From contig CAJYHS010000240.1 of the NCBI GenBank assembly GCA_913774715.1, forward strand, positions 62,001 to 126,000: DNA of 64,000 bases, given 5' to 3'. The position numbers and the translations under genes were made by a program. Shown here piece by piece: positions 18,058 to 26,970 of the stretch (positions within the stretch are counted from its first letter, which is position 1; every line of letters begins with the position of its first letter). The notes under the pieces are model-generated. The model saw only the letters and a list, made by a program, of their open reading frames with translations. It did no database searches and had not been told where the DNA came from. The DNA is from an uncultured Siphonobacter sp. (GTDB lineage Bacteria; Bacteroidota; Bacteroidia; Cytophagales; Spirosomataceae).

Positions 18058-19128
18058 TTATTTCCATGCATGTTTCAGGAAACGTAAGAAGTTTCCGTGC
18101 ATGACTTTCGTAATATCTTCTTCCGTGTAGCCACGCTTGGCGAGTAAACCCGGAATAATCTGTAAATCAGCAATTGTTTCCAGATCATACGGACATTGTT
18201 CGCGACCGAAGGCTCCGTCCAGATCGGTTCCTATGCCGATGTGGTCGGCATTTCCAGCAATCTGACAGATATGATCGAGGTGATCGATTAAAACCTCCAG
18301 ATTACAGTTCATACCTTCGGGTGTAGACACGCCACGTACCCAGTTAGGTACCATCATCCAGGCATCCAGAGCCCCACCGATCACGGCTCCGCGATTAACG
18401 AGTTCACGAATCTGATCATCGCTGAACTGACGGTTATGATTCACCAGCGTCCGGCACAGGTTATGACTCGCCCAGACGGGTCCGTTGAAATGATCCATGG
18501 CTTCCCAGAAGCTATCGTCACACAAATGCGTGGCATCCAGAATGATGTTCAGCCGCTCCATTTCCTTGAGTAAATCCTGTCCGGCTTTACCCATGAAGCC
18601 CGTCGCGTCAGTACCCTGAGCGTACCGCCCCGGCCCGTAATGTGCAGGGCCGATGGCACGCAGACCATAGTTGTACGCCCGCTCCACGTGGTCAATGGTC
18701 ACAATGGAATCGGCTCCTTCCAGACTCAGGATGTACCCTACCGGCTTTTGTTCGTTGGGGGTGCCATCGTTCCAGAGAGCCAGGTGCTTTTCCAGTCCGG
18801 CCCAGTCGGTAATCTGCTTCATTTCCCCCTCGTCTTCCATGGCTTTATACCACGAAACCTGACCCTGTGTCTGGGCCCAGGCCTGCTGGGGCGAATGCCA
18901 GCCCGGCAGGTGATTGTCAGGAGCGACGTAACGACCAATCTGCGTAGCTACGACGATTCCAATATTTCCCTTCCGGAGTTCCGGTAAAGAAACCGTTGCT
19001 TTGGCCCGGTCGGGCTTATCGGTCAAACCTTTTTCTCTGGCATTGAGCTGAGCGACGGGCAACCGTAAATCACGGTTCCATTCCATCGCATTCATACTCA
19101 AATCCAGGTGAGCATCAAAAATGAACAT
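18058..19128 (-). CDS. Membrane dipeptidase, peptidase family M19
   Basis: FDAHLDLSMNAM, LSLEGADSI, LDATHLCDDSFWEAMDHFNGPVWASHNLCRTL, IGIGTDLDGAFG. Confidence 0.9.
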   Translation of the reverse strand: MFIFDAHLDLSMNAMEWNRDLRLPVAQLNAREKGLTDKPDRAKATVSLPELRKGNIGIVVATQIGRYVAPDNHLPGWHSPQQAWAQTQGQVSWYKAMEDEGEMKQITDWAGLEKHLALWNDGTPNEQKPVGYILSLEGADSIVTIDHVERAYNYGLRAIGPAHYGPGRYAQGTDATGFMGKAGQDLLKEMERLNIILDATHLCDDSFWEAMDHFNGPVWASHNLCRTLVNHNRQFSDDQIRELVNRGAVIGGALDAWMMVPNWVRGVSTPEGMNCNLEVLIDHLDHICQIAGNADHIGIGTDLDGAFGREQCPYDLETIADLQIIPGLLAKRGYTEEDITKVMHGNFLRFLKHAWK

Positions 19129-19129
19129 G

Positions 19130-19240
19130 TTCAGTTTTCGGTTTACAGTTTTCTGTTGTCAGTTTGGGGTTTACAATTTTCAGTTCATTACTAAGAGCGT
19201 AGTAGAAATTAAAAACTGTAAACAGAAAACCGAAAACTAA
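19130..19240. repeat. Word-permuted inverted repeat filling the gap (site A; AGTTTTCGGTTT/GTTTACAGTTTT words)
   Basis: AGTTTTCGGTTT at 19133-19144 pairs with AAACCGAAAACT at 19227-19238; GTTTACAGTTTT at 19141-19152 pairs with AAAACTGTAAAC at 19212-19223. Confidence 0.85.
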
Positions 19241-19728
19241 ACCAATTCAAACAAAGCCTCAATCTCTACCGGAATGTTATCGGGGAGAGAGCCGAAACCT
19301 ACGGCCGAGCGAACGCCAATGCCGTTTTCTTCACCCCAAACCTGAGCGAATAATTCGCTGCATCCGTTGATGATATAAGGATGACGCTCGAATTCAGAAA
19401 CGCAGTTCACCATGCCTAATACCTTGATCACCCGCTTCACGCGATCGAGGCTACCAATGTGCGTTTTGATCGTCGACAGAATGGTTAGTCCTACCTGACG
19501 AGCGGCCACCTTGCCAGCCTCCGCATCGATTTCGCGACCAATGCGGCCAATGATCAGGCTCTTGTCGTCCTGCACGGGACCGTGACCTGAAACGTAAAGG
19601 TATTTGCCATCAATTAGGTAAGGCTTATATACGCCCAGTGGCGTGGGTGCAGGAGGTAACGAAAGTCCTAATTTAGCGAAGGCAGCTTCAGGGCTAAGTA
19701 ATTCGACAGTTGTTGCGGCTGTGCTCAT
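19237..19728 (-). CDS. RidA/YjgF family protein
   Basis: YLYVSGHGPVQ...GRIGREIDAEAGKVAARQVGLTIL...IEALFELV. Confidence 0.88.
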   Translation of the reverse strand: MSTAATTVELLSPEAAFAKLGLSLPPAPTPLGVYKPYLIDGKYLYVSGHGPVQDDKSLIIGRIGREIDAEAGKVAARQVGLTILSTIKTHIGSLDRVKRVIKVLGMVNCVSEFERHPYIINGCSELFAQVWGEENGIGVRSAVGFGSLPDNIPVEIEALFELV

Positions 19729-19740
19729 GAGATTAAAATT

Positions 19741-19860
19741 TAGTTATTAGTTTCCCGTTGTCTGTTTTCCGTTTGCAGTTTTTGCTAGTTATAGTATTTG
19801 TTTAACCACATAGTTTCTCAGTTATTAACTAAAAACTGCAAACCGAAAACTAACAACTAT
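19741..19860. repeat. Word-permuted inverted repeat (site B)
   Basis: GTTTGCAGTTTTT 19771-19783 pairs perfectly with AAAAACTGCAAAC 19831-19843; flanks are built of the same words. Confidence 0.85.
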
Positions 19861-21161
19861 TAAATGATTTGATTCAAAAGTAACACTCCCACTAAACCTA
19901 CAATGGCGACTAGGGTTTCCATCATCGACCAGGAACGAATGGTGTCTTTGACGGATAAGTTAAAATATTCTTTGAACATCCAGAAACCCGGATCATTCAC
20001 GTGCGAAAACATTAAGCTTCCCGCTCCAATAGATAAAACCATCAGGTTTGGATTAACTGCCTGGTGAGTCATTAACGGAGCGATAATACCTGCCGCCGTT
20101 AACCCCGCAACCGTAGCCGAGCCAATACAAACCCGAATAATCGCCGCAATAAGCCAGCCTAAAAACAGCGGTGGCATTTCCAGACGTTGAAGCTGAGTAG
20201 CAATTTCGTTGCTTAGTCCACTGTCGGTTAATACCTGCTTTAATGCTCCGGCTCCCCCACTGATCAATACGATCATGGCAATGTCTTTTACCGCCGTTTC
20301 GTAGGTTTTCATTATCTCCCCCATGCCTCGGCCCCGGCCAATGCCGAGCGTAAACGTGGCTACAAGTACGGATATGAGCATCACAATCGTTGGGTCGCCA
20401 ATGAAGCCTAAGACTGCTTCAAAGGGGTTACCCGGATAGAAATGCGACAGCGTCGTCAGGGTTAATAAACCCACGGGGAGTAACGATGTAAAAAAGCTGC
20501 TCAAGCCGCTGGGTAACTCATCTTCGGGAATAAAACTGGCCTGAAAGGTTACCAGTGGCTCAGAATGAATGCCTTTCAACGTTAAAGCATACACTGGTCC
20601 GGCCAGGATAATCGTAGGTACGGCGATGATTAATCCATACACCAGCGTTAGTCCCATATCTCCGCCAAACTGGCCCACCAGGGCCGCTGGGGATGGGTGG
20701 GGCGGCAAAAAACCATGAGCCACCGACAACGACGCGAGCATAGGTAAGCCAATGGCCACGGCGGGTAACCGGTATTGATAGACGACCGAAAAAATCAGCG
20801 GCACCATTAACACAAAGCCAACGCCGTAAAACAGGGGAATACCGATAATAAAACCCGTACAGACCAGTCCCCAATGGATGTATTTTTCGCCGAATAAGCC
20901 CATCATCACCGAGGCAATTTTCTGGGCGGCTCCGCTTTCAGCCACCAGTTTTCCGAGCATGGCCCCGAGGGCGATGATTAATACCAGCGATCCCAGCGTA
21001 TCTCCTACCCCTTTCTGCACCGATTGCCCGATTTTTACGAGTGGAATACCTAATAACCAACCCGCCAAAACTGAAACCAGCAGGAAGGCTAAGAAAGGGT
21101 TCACCTTCGCCCAGACAATGAGTAAGACTAATAAAACAATACAGGCAGCAACACTAAGCAT
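19860..21161 (-). CDS. GntP-family gluconate/D-serine-type:H+ symporter
   Basis: VNPFLAFLLVSVLAGWLLGIP, GVGDTLGSLVLIIALGAMLGKLVAESGAA, HVNDPGFWMFKEYFNL. Confidence 0.92.
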   Translation of the reverse strand: MLSVAACIVLLVLLIVWAKVNPFLAFLLVSVLAGWLLGIPLVKIGQSVQKGVGDTLGSLVLIIALGAMLGKLVAESGAAQKIASVMMGLFGEKYIHWGLVCTGFIIGIPLFYGVGFVLMVPLIFSVVYQYRLPAVAIGLPMLASLSVAHGFLPPHPSPAALVGQFGGDMGLTLVYGLIIAVPTIILAGPVYALTLKGIHSEPLVTFQASFIPEDELPSGLSSFFTSLLPVGLLTLTTLSHFYPGNPFEAVLGFIGDPTIVMLISVLVATFTLGIGRGRGMGEIMKTYETAVKDIAMIVLISGGAGALKQVLTDSGLSNEIATQLQRLEMPPLFLGWLIAAIIRVCIGSATVAGLTAAGIIAPLMTHQAVNPNLMVLSIGAGSLMFSHVNDPGFWMFKEYFNLSVKDTIRSWSMMETLVAIVGLVGVLLLNQII

Positions 21162-21272
21162 TCGTTCCGTTTTCGGTTGGCCGTTTTCTGTTTTCAGTGA
21201 AAACGTAACCTTGATTATTGTAAATAAACTTTTCGGCTACCGTTGCCAGCTTTGCCGCGGGCAGCAGGCCTA

Positions 21273-22925
21273 TTAATCCAGACGCAGGGTACTGATTTTC
21301 TGGGTATTTCCTTCAATCCGCATGTTGTCCTGATACAGCACCGCCCGGTATTCGATTTCGTCGTAAGTCTGGATATTACCTTTCACCAGTTCCAGCGTCA
21401 TTTTACCCGTATTGCTGACGGGATAAATGTCCGTTGACTTCCATTTTTCGTTGAATTCTTCGTTCAGCGAACTCTGCACGGGACGGTATTCAAAACCAAT
21501 ACGATACTCTTTTCCGGAACCCATCTTCACGACATCGGCCGTTAATTTCAGATTACCATTCTTCAGTTTCTCGGCATTTACCGTGCGGAACTGCATGGGG
21601 GTCAGAGCGGCTTCCACGTTTTTGAGTTTCACTACAATCGGGTTAGGCCATTTGTGGTTATTGTAAATCCGCTGAGCCCGAACCACCGAGATTTTCAGAC
21701 CTTCCGACGTTTGCTCGAAGCGAGCCCGACCGTCCACATCAGGCTTATATTCTACGACATTACCCGTCTGCCCCAGCACGGTTACTTCCGTATTCGCCGT
21801 AGCTTTTACCGAACGAATCAGGAATTCCCGACGCTCGCCGCGGGGCCACTCGGGCATATTCGTCAAATACGCATAGACCGTATTTTCGTCTTTTTTCTTC
21901 GTGAACCAGATGTCATTTTCCGTACGGACAATCCAGGGCCGAACGTTATGAACGGCTTCCTGATTAATGAAATGCCAGGCTCCAATTTCCATCAAACGAC
22001 CTTCCTGACCTTCGTTCAGATTTCCCCACTGCGTAGGTCCTACATTTAGTAAGTAAGAGCCGCCTTTCGCCCGCGATTCGATCAGAATGTTCAGTAATTC
22101 CGTTCCTGATTTATAGTGTTCGTTGGTAGGTTTATAGTTCCAGGCGGTTCCCATCGTCATGCAACTTTCCCAGGCAGTTCCCAGGGTTTCTCCGGGTAAA
22201 TACTGCTCGGGCGTGGGTAAGGCTCCACGCGTAACGAGGCAGTTGGGCTGATACTTCCAGATCGTTTCCTTTACTTCTTCTTTCAATACATCACTATCAA
22301 TAAAGAACAGATCTACCGGACCGTATTTAGTCATTAGCTCCTTCGTCTGGTCTACCACGAACTTCTTGTATTGAGCCTGAAAGGGCTTTGCTTTCTCCCA
22401 GTGGTCGTCCCGGGTAATATCTTTCATCCCGTGCTTGTAGGCAAAGGCAAAATCTTCGGGCGAATAATAAAAGCCAACGGCCAGTCCCCACTTGCGACAG
22501 GCATCCACGTATTGCTTGAGAATATCCTTTTTGTAAGGCGTGTTCATCACGTTGAAATCCGTCGTTTTGGTATCCCACATGCAGAAACCCGCGTGGTGCT
22601 TGGTCGTGAACATGATGTATTTCATGCCCGCATTTTTCGCCAGTATGACCATTTTCTCAGCATCCCAGTCCTTTGGATTGAACGTTTGGGGTAGTTCCTT
22701 GATGTACCGTTCCACGTAATCCGACGAAGCCCCCACGAGCGAGTGGCTGATAACGACGCCCAGCTGCGTATCCACGTTCCAGTGAATAAACATGCCGAAG
22801 CCCGCATCTTTCAGCCACTCTTCGCGTTCGGGCTTATTATGGTTGGCACCAAAGTTCTCAGTTTCCTGAGCGTAGCCAGCCAGGGCAGATAAAAACAGGA
22901 AGAGGAAGCAGGATAATCGACGCAT
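21273..22925 (-). CDS. Alpha-L-fucosidase (GH29)
   Basis: WLKDAGFGMFIHWN, GMKYIMFTTKHHAGFCMWDTKTTDFNVM, YGPVDLFFIDSDV; signal peptide. Confidence 0.92.
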   Translation of the reverse strand: MRRLSCFLFLFLSALAGYAQETENFGANHNKPEREEWLKDAGFGMFIHWNVDTQLGVVISHSLVGASSDYVERYIKELPQTFNPKDWDAEKMVILAKNAGMKYIMFTTKHHAGFCMWDTKTTDFNVMNTPYKKDILKQYVDACRKWGLAVGFYYSPEDFAFAYKHGMKDITRDDHWEKAKPFQAQYKKFVVDQTKELMTKYGPVDLFFIDSDVLKEEVKETIWKYQPNCLVTRGALPTPEQYLPGETLGTAWESCMTMGTAWNYKPTNEHYKSGTELLNILIESRAKGGSYLLNVGPTQWGNLNEGQEGRLMEIGAWHFINQEAVHNVRPWIVRTENDIWFTKKKDENTVYAYLTNMPEWPRGERREFLIRSVKATANTEVTVLGQTGNVVEYKPDVDGRARFEQTSEGLKISVVRAQRIYNNHKWPNPIVVKLKNVEAALTPMQFRTVNAEKLKNGNLKLTADVVKMGSGKEYRIGFEYRPVQSSLNEEFNEKWKSTDIYPVSNTGKMTLELVKGNIQTYDEIEYRAVLYQDNMRIEGNTQKISTLRLD

Positions 22926-22926
22926 G

Positions 22927-23075
22927 TATTTAGTTTTTCAGTTGGCAGTTTTCGGTGGTCAGTTTTCAGTGTAGAGTTGTCCGTTTTTAGTTTTCAGTTG
23001 AGATTAAACTTTCCTAACCCTGTCGTTACTTTTCCAAGCAAACTGAAAACGGAAAACAGACAACTGAAAACTCAA
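22927..23075. repeat. Word-permuted inverted repeat (site D)
   Basis: AGTTTTCAGTTG at 22989-23000 pairs with CAACTGAAAACT at 23061-23072; additional CAGTTTTC/CCGTTTT words on both sides. Confidence 0.85.
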
Positions 23076-25342
23076 TTCACAATCACTTCATCCATCAAAA
23101 GCCAGGCCTTGTTACCAGCTCCGTATTGGCCAGCGGGGACGATTCCTTTGTTCTCCGCTTTAATCCTGACGAATCGGGCCTTTGTGGGCTGAAATTGTCC
23201 TTTGATTTCATTAATACCATTAATCGGAAAATCCTGATGCTGATAGACTTCCCGGTAATTTTTGCCATCTTCCGAGACCAGCATGTGTAGCGTAGTCGGT
23301 TCCCAGAACCGCTGCCAGTGATACTTCAGAACGTTTGTATTAATTTCGGAAATCGTTTCCGTTTGCTGTAAATCCAGCGTCCATTCGGCGTTTTCGCCCA
23401 GAAAGCCCAGCCATTCCCCCGTGTTATAGCGAGCCGTTCCTTTCACTCCGTTCACGGCTACCAGTGAACTGCCCGGAATGAAGTTACCCTTCGGAGCCGT
23501 CGCCAGTGCCAGCGGCTTACCCGTCGCTTTAGAGATGGTGAATGACTTTTCGAATACTCTTCCTTTTTGTACTTTCCCCAGAAAAACCGCCGCTTTAACC
23601 GTTTGCGTTTTCGGGATTACCAGGTCTGAAGTATAAGCTAAACTCGTTAGCTTCGGCTGACTCCCGTCGGTGGTATAACGGATGGTTGCTTTAGGTAAAG
23701 TCGTTTTCAGACGAAGCTGAACTTTGCCCGGAGCAGTTACCAAAACGGTATCCGTGATTTCATCGAAAACCTTTGCGTAGTTGACCTTCAATCGTTCGAG
23801 TAAAGATTCATTTTTTCGTAAACGTCTTAGAAAATCGATGTAGGCTCTCCCCTTCTTCGGTGACCAGGCAATTTCGGCCACGGCCAGTGCCCGCGGAAAA
23901 ATCATGTATTCCGCTTTGGCATCGGTCGACAAGTATTCACTCCAGACATTGCCCTGAACGCCTAGTAAATACGAAGCCTCTTCCTGAGTTAATGAATCGG
24001 GAACGGGTTCGTAACTATAGACTTTACTCAGCGGCGTATACCAGGCAGCGGCTACCTGTTCCTGCGGATTTAATGATTGATAGAAATCGAAATAGACGAA
24101 CGCTTCGGGCGTCATAATGGCCTTATGCTTCTGACGCATGGCCTCAATGCCGCCTTCGGTTCCCCGCCAGCTCATGACGGTCGCTCCGGGGGATAAGCCC
24201 CCTTCCAGAATCTCGTCCCAGCCAATAATTTCGCGGTTTCTCGTGAGCAGGTATTTCTCCATTCGCTGAATGAAGTAACTCTGCAATTCGTGCTCGTCTT
24301 TCAGTCCTTCGTGCTTCATTCGGGCCTGACACTTCGGGCAGCTTTTCCAGCGGGTTTTCGGACATTCGTCACCGCCGATGTGGATATATTTCGAAGGGAA
24401 TAACTCCACCACTTCGTCCAGCACATTTTGTAAAAAAGTAAATGTGCTGTCATTTCCGGCACAGTAGACATCCTCAAAAATCCCCCAGAACGTAGCAGCC
24501 TGATACGGCCCTCCGGTGCAACCCAGACTCGGAAAAGCCGACAAAGCGGCCAGAGCGTGACCGGGCATTTCAATCTCGGGAATGATGGTAATGTGGCGTT
24601 GAGCGGCATAACGAACTACCTCGCGTACTTCCTCCTGCGTGTAGTAACCGCCGTATTTTTTGCCGTCGAACCGGTGCGGCAGTTCGCGTTTATGGCCGAT
24701 CAGCGTCTGACTGCGGAAGGCCGCCGTTTCCTGCAATTGCGGGTAACGCTTGATCTCAATTCGCCAGCCCTGATCGTCGGTCAGGTGCCAGTGAAAGGTG
24801 TTGAATTTGTACTGAGCCAGCAGGTCAATATACTTTTTAATGAAAGGCACTTGAAACCAGTGGCGGCTGACATCCAGGTGCATACCCCGGTACGAAAACC
24901 GGGGGTAATCCACAATGTTACAGGCGGGTAAACGCAGGTCGGAGGACTGACTAATGATCTGAACGAGCGACTGAACGCCGTAAAAAAGTCCGGCGAGGTC
25001 GTGCCCGGTTAACTCAATGTTTTTCGATTGAATTCGCAGGTGATAACCTTCCGGCTGAGTCACCTTTAGCGAATCAATGTTCAGGTAAATAGAGGCGTTG
25101 GCTGAAGCCAGAGGTAAGGTAAATCCGGTAAATGTGCGGATTTGCTCCTGGGTCAATTTCAGAAAATCAGCCGGAACACCGGAGCCGGACGAAAGTTTCG
25201 CTAAGGCCGTCAGCGTAAATTCGCCCGGATTCCGGTGATAGGCTACCGGTTGAGGAATGAGTCCGCTTTGAGCGAACCCATTTCCCAGACCGATCAAGAA
25301 AAGTACTATGGTTACTAGGTATTTCATTCCTGCACTATTCAA
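23072..25342 (-). CDS. Beta-N-acetylhexosaminidase (GH20) with C-terminal chitobiase/F5-8C-like region
   Basis: YRGMHLDVSRHWF, FNTFHWHLTDDQGWRIEIKRYP, YIHIGGDECPKTRW. Confidence 0.95.
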   Translation of the reverse strand: MNSAGMKYLVTIVLFLIGLGNGFAQSGLIPQPVAYHRNPGEFTLTALAKLSSGSGVPADFLKLTQEQIRTFTGFTLPLASANASIYLNIDSLKVTQPEGYHLRIQSKNIELTGHDLAGLFYGVQSLVQIISQSSDLRLPACNIVDYPRFSYRGMHLDVSRHWFQVPFIKKYIDLLAQYKFNTFHWHLTDDQGWRIEIKRYPQLQETAAFRSQTLIGHKRELPHRFDGKKYGGYYTQEEVREVVRYAAQRHITIIPEIEMPGHALAALSAFPSLGCTGGPYQAATFWGIFEDVYCAGNDSTFTFLQNVLDEVVELFPSKYIHIGGDECPKTRWKSCPKCQARMKHEGLKDEHELQSYFIQRMEKYLLTRNREIIGWDEILEGGLSPGATVMSWRGTEGGIEAMRQKHKAIMTPEAFVYFDFYQSLNPQEQVAAAWYTPLSKVYSYEPVPDSLTQEEASYLLGVQGNVWSEYLSTDAKAEYMIFPRALAVAEIAWSPKKGRAYIDFLRRLRKNESLLERLKVNYAKVFDEITDTVLVTAPGKVQLRLKTTLPKATIRYTTDGSQPKLTSLAYTSDLVIPKTQTVKAAVFLGKVQKGRVFEKSFTISKATGKPLALATAPKGNFIPGSSLVAVNGVKGTARYNTGEWLGFLGENAEWTLDLQQTETISEINTNVLKYHWQRFWEPTTLHMLVSEDGKNYREVYQHQDFPINGINEIKGQFQPTKARFVRIKAENKGIVPAGQYGAGNKAWLLMDEVIVN

Positions 25343-25402
25343 ATGAGTGGTTAAAGAAGGGAATATAACTCACTCATTCTATCATTCACACATTCAACAT
25401 TA

Positions 25403-26959
25403 TTACTGCTTATCCCACCAGATACGAGTAGTCAGCTCATTGCGTCCCTGACGCTGAATGGCACTATTAAATTGCTCATTATTCACACTCTCCTCCGTAG
25501 GTGGGTATAACAGACGACGAGGAATAGTGCCGCCAGTAGCATTACCTGGCACGTTCACAGGAACCAGTTTAGGATAACCTGAACGGCGGAAATTAGCCCA
25601 CACTTCCTGCTCATCGGGGAAGAGAGACACCCAAAGCTGATTGTTGATAGCTTCCAGCTTGGCTTCCGTTGTACCACTTGCAGGAAAAGCATTAGCCGTT
25701 AAGTATGAACTAATAGAGGCATCAGCAATAACTCCGGCCGCCCCAAAAAGTGTCCAGTTTTTCATGGCTGAGGTAACTCCACTGGCATAAGCCGTTGCCG
25801 CATTACCCGTATGCCAGCCACGTACGGCAGCCTCAGCCAGCAATAAATTGGTTTCCGCTGCGGACAATACGATTACTGGGGTGTCATACTTGAGCAGAAT
25901 GTTAGGATTAGGCTCTGAATACGTTCCAAAATCCGCTGGTTTCGCTAATAAACCATTTTGCATTCCCTTTTGTACCGACGGGGATGAATCCGTTACGTAC
26001 GTCGAGCCGCTTGCTTTCCACACGACAGAAAGTACACTCAAACGAGGATCATTGGTAGTTTTCAGGAAATCAATGAACGTTTTCGAAAACTTTCCTCCTT
26101 CGGTATTATTCTGCCCAAAAGACGTAGTACTGTAATCTGCACCGCGTAAGGCAGCCGCATAAGGATTCCAGTTGAAGTTTTGTCCGGCTGATAAATAGTT
26201 GATCCGGGCCACGTCTGCGTCGGTGGTAATCACACCGCCGGCAATGGCTTTTTTCACCCAGGTTTGAGCAGTAGTGGCATCCACTTTGCTCAACCGCATC
26301 CCTAATCTTAGCATTAACGAATAGGCGAATTTTTTCCACTTGGTCACGTCTCCGCTGTAAATCAGATCTGCTGTACCCATGTTTGCCTTCGTAGCATCAA
26401 ACGCAGCGGCCGCCTCTTCCAATTCCTTCAGCATATCCAGGTAAATGGATTGCTGAGTATCGTATTTGGGATTCAGAAGGTTTTCGGTATATCCTTTGCC
26501 TGCATCTGAATAAGGAATATCGCCGTACAAATCCGTGATCCGATGCATGGTATAGGCCCGCCAGATACGAGCTACGGATAGAAGATTTACCTGAGCGGCA
26601 TCTCCCTGAAGAGCTCTGATCACTTCCGAGATTTCAACGACTGCCGTTGGGTAAGCATTCTGGAAATAATCGTATGGATACGATCCCTGCTGAAAATAAT
26701 ATTTATCTCCAATACCCGGAACGTCTTTGTAAGTAGCAAAATGTTGCATGGATCCACCGGCAGCTAACACTGCCGTTGAATAATACGCATTACTGAAAAC
26801 GTCGATCTGGGCTTTGGTAAACATATACCCTGGCTGCACTACAGGTGAGGCATCAGGATTAGTATTCAGTTCTTCAAATCCCTTGTCACAGGAGCTAAGC
26901 AACGTCAGCGATAAAGCCGACATCCACACTGATTTATATAAGGTTTTATGCAATTTCAT
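25403..26959 (-). CDS. SusD/RagB family nutrient-binding outer-membrane lipoprotein
   Basis: Lipobox LLSSCDKGFEELNTNPDASP; RIWRAYTMHRITDLYGDIPYSDAG; C-terminal RLLYPPTEESVNNEQF. Confidence 0.94.
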   Translation of the reverse strand: MKLHKTLYKSVWMSALSLTLLSSCDKGFEELNTNPDASPVVQPGYMFTKAQIDVFSNAYYSTAVLAAGGSMQHFATYKDVPGIGDKYYFQQGSYPYDYFQNAYPTAVVEISEVIRALQGDAAQVNLLSVARIWRAYTMHRITDLYGDIPYSDAGKGYTENLLNPKYDTQQSIYLDMLKELEEAAAAFDATKANMGTADLIYSGDVTKWKKFAYSLMLRLGMRLSKVDATTAQTWVKKAIAGGVITTDADVARINYLSAGQNFNWNPYAAALRGADYSTTSFGQNNTEGGKFSKTFIDFLKTTNDPRLSVLSVVWKASGSTYVTDSSPSVQKGMQNGLLAKPADFGTYSEPNPNILLKYDTPVIVLSAAETNLLLAEAAVRGWHTGNAATAYASGVTSAMKNWTLFGAAGVIADASISSYLTANAFPASGTTEAKLEAINNQLWVSLFPDEQEVWANFRRSGYPKLVPVNVPGNATGGTIPRRLLYPPTEESVNNEQFNSAIQRQGRNELTTRIWWDKQ

Positions 26960-26970
26960 GAGTCCGGAAA

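Noticed and set aside
20878-21276. 132-aa plus-strand ORF
   Set aside because: Antisense to GntP plus the repeat spacer; no family features.
21654-22049. 131-aa plus-strand ORF
   Set aside because: Antisense shadow of the GH29 gene; no recognisable family.
19130-23075. Interpretation of the CAGTTTTC arrays as ordinary rho-independent terminators
   Set aside because: Arms are long, low in GC, lack a terminal GC-rich stem with T tract and contain permuted words; genuine terminators elsewhere in the window (e.g. 34147-34188, 63964-63997) look quite different.
24557-24931. 124-aa plus-strand ORF
   Set aside because: Antisense to the GH20 coding region.
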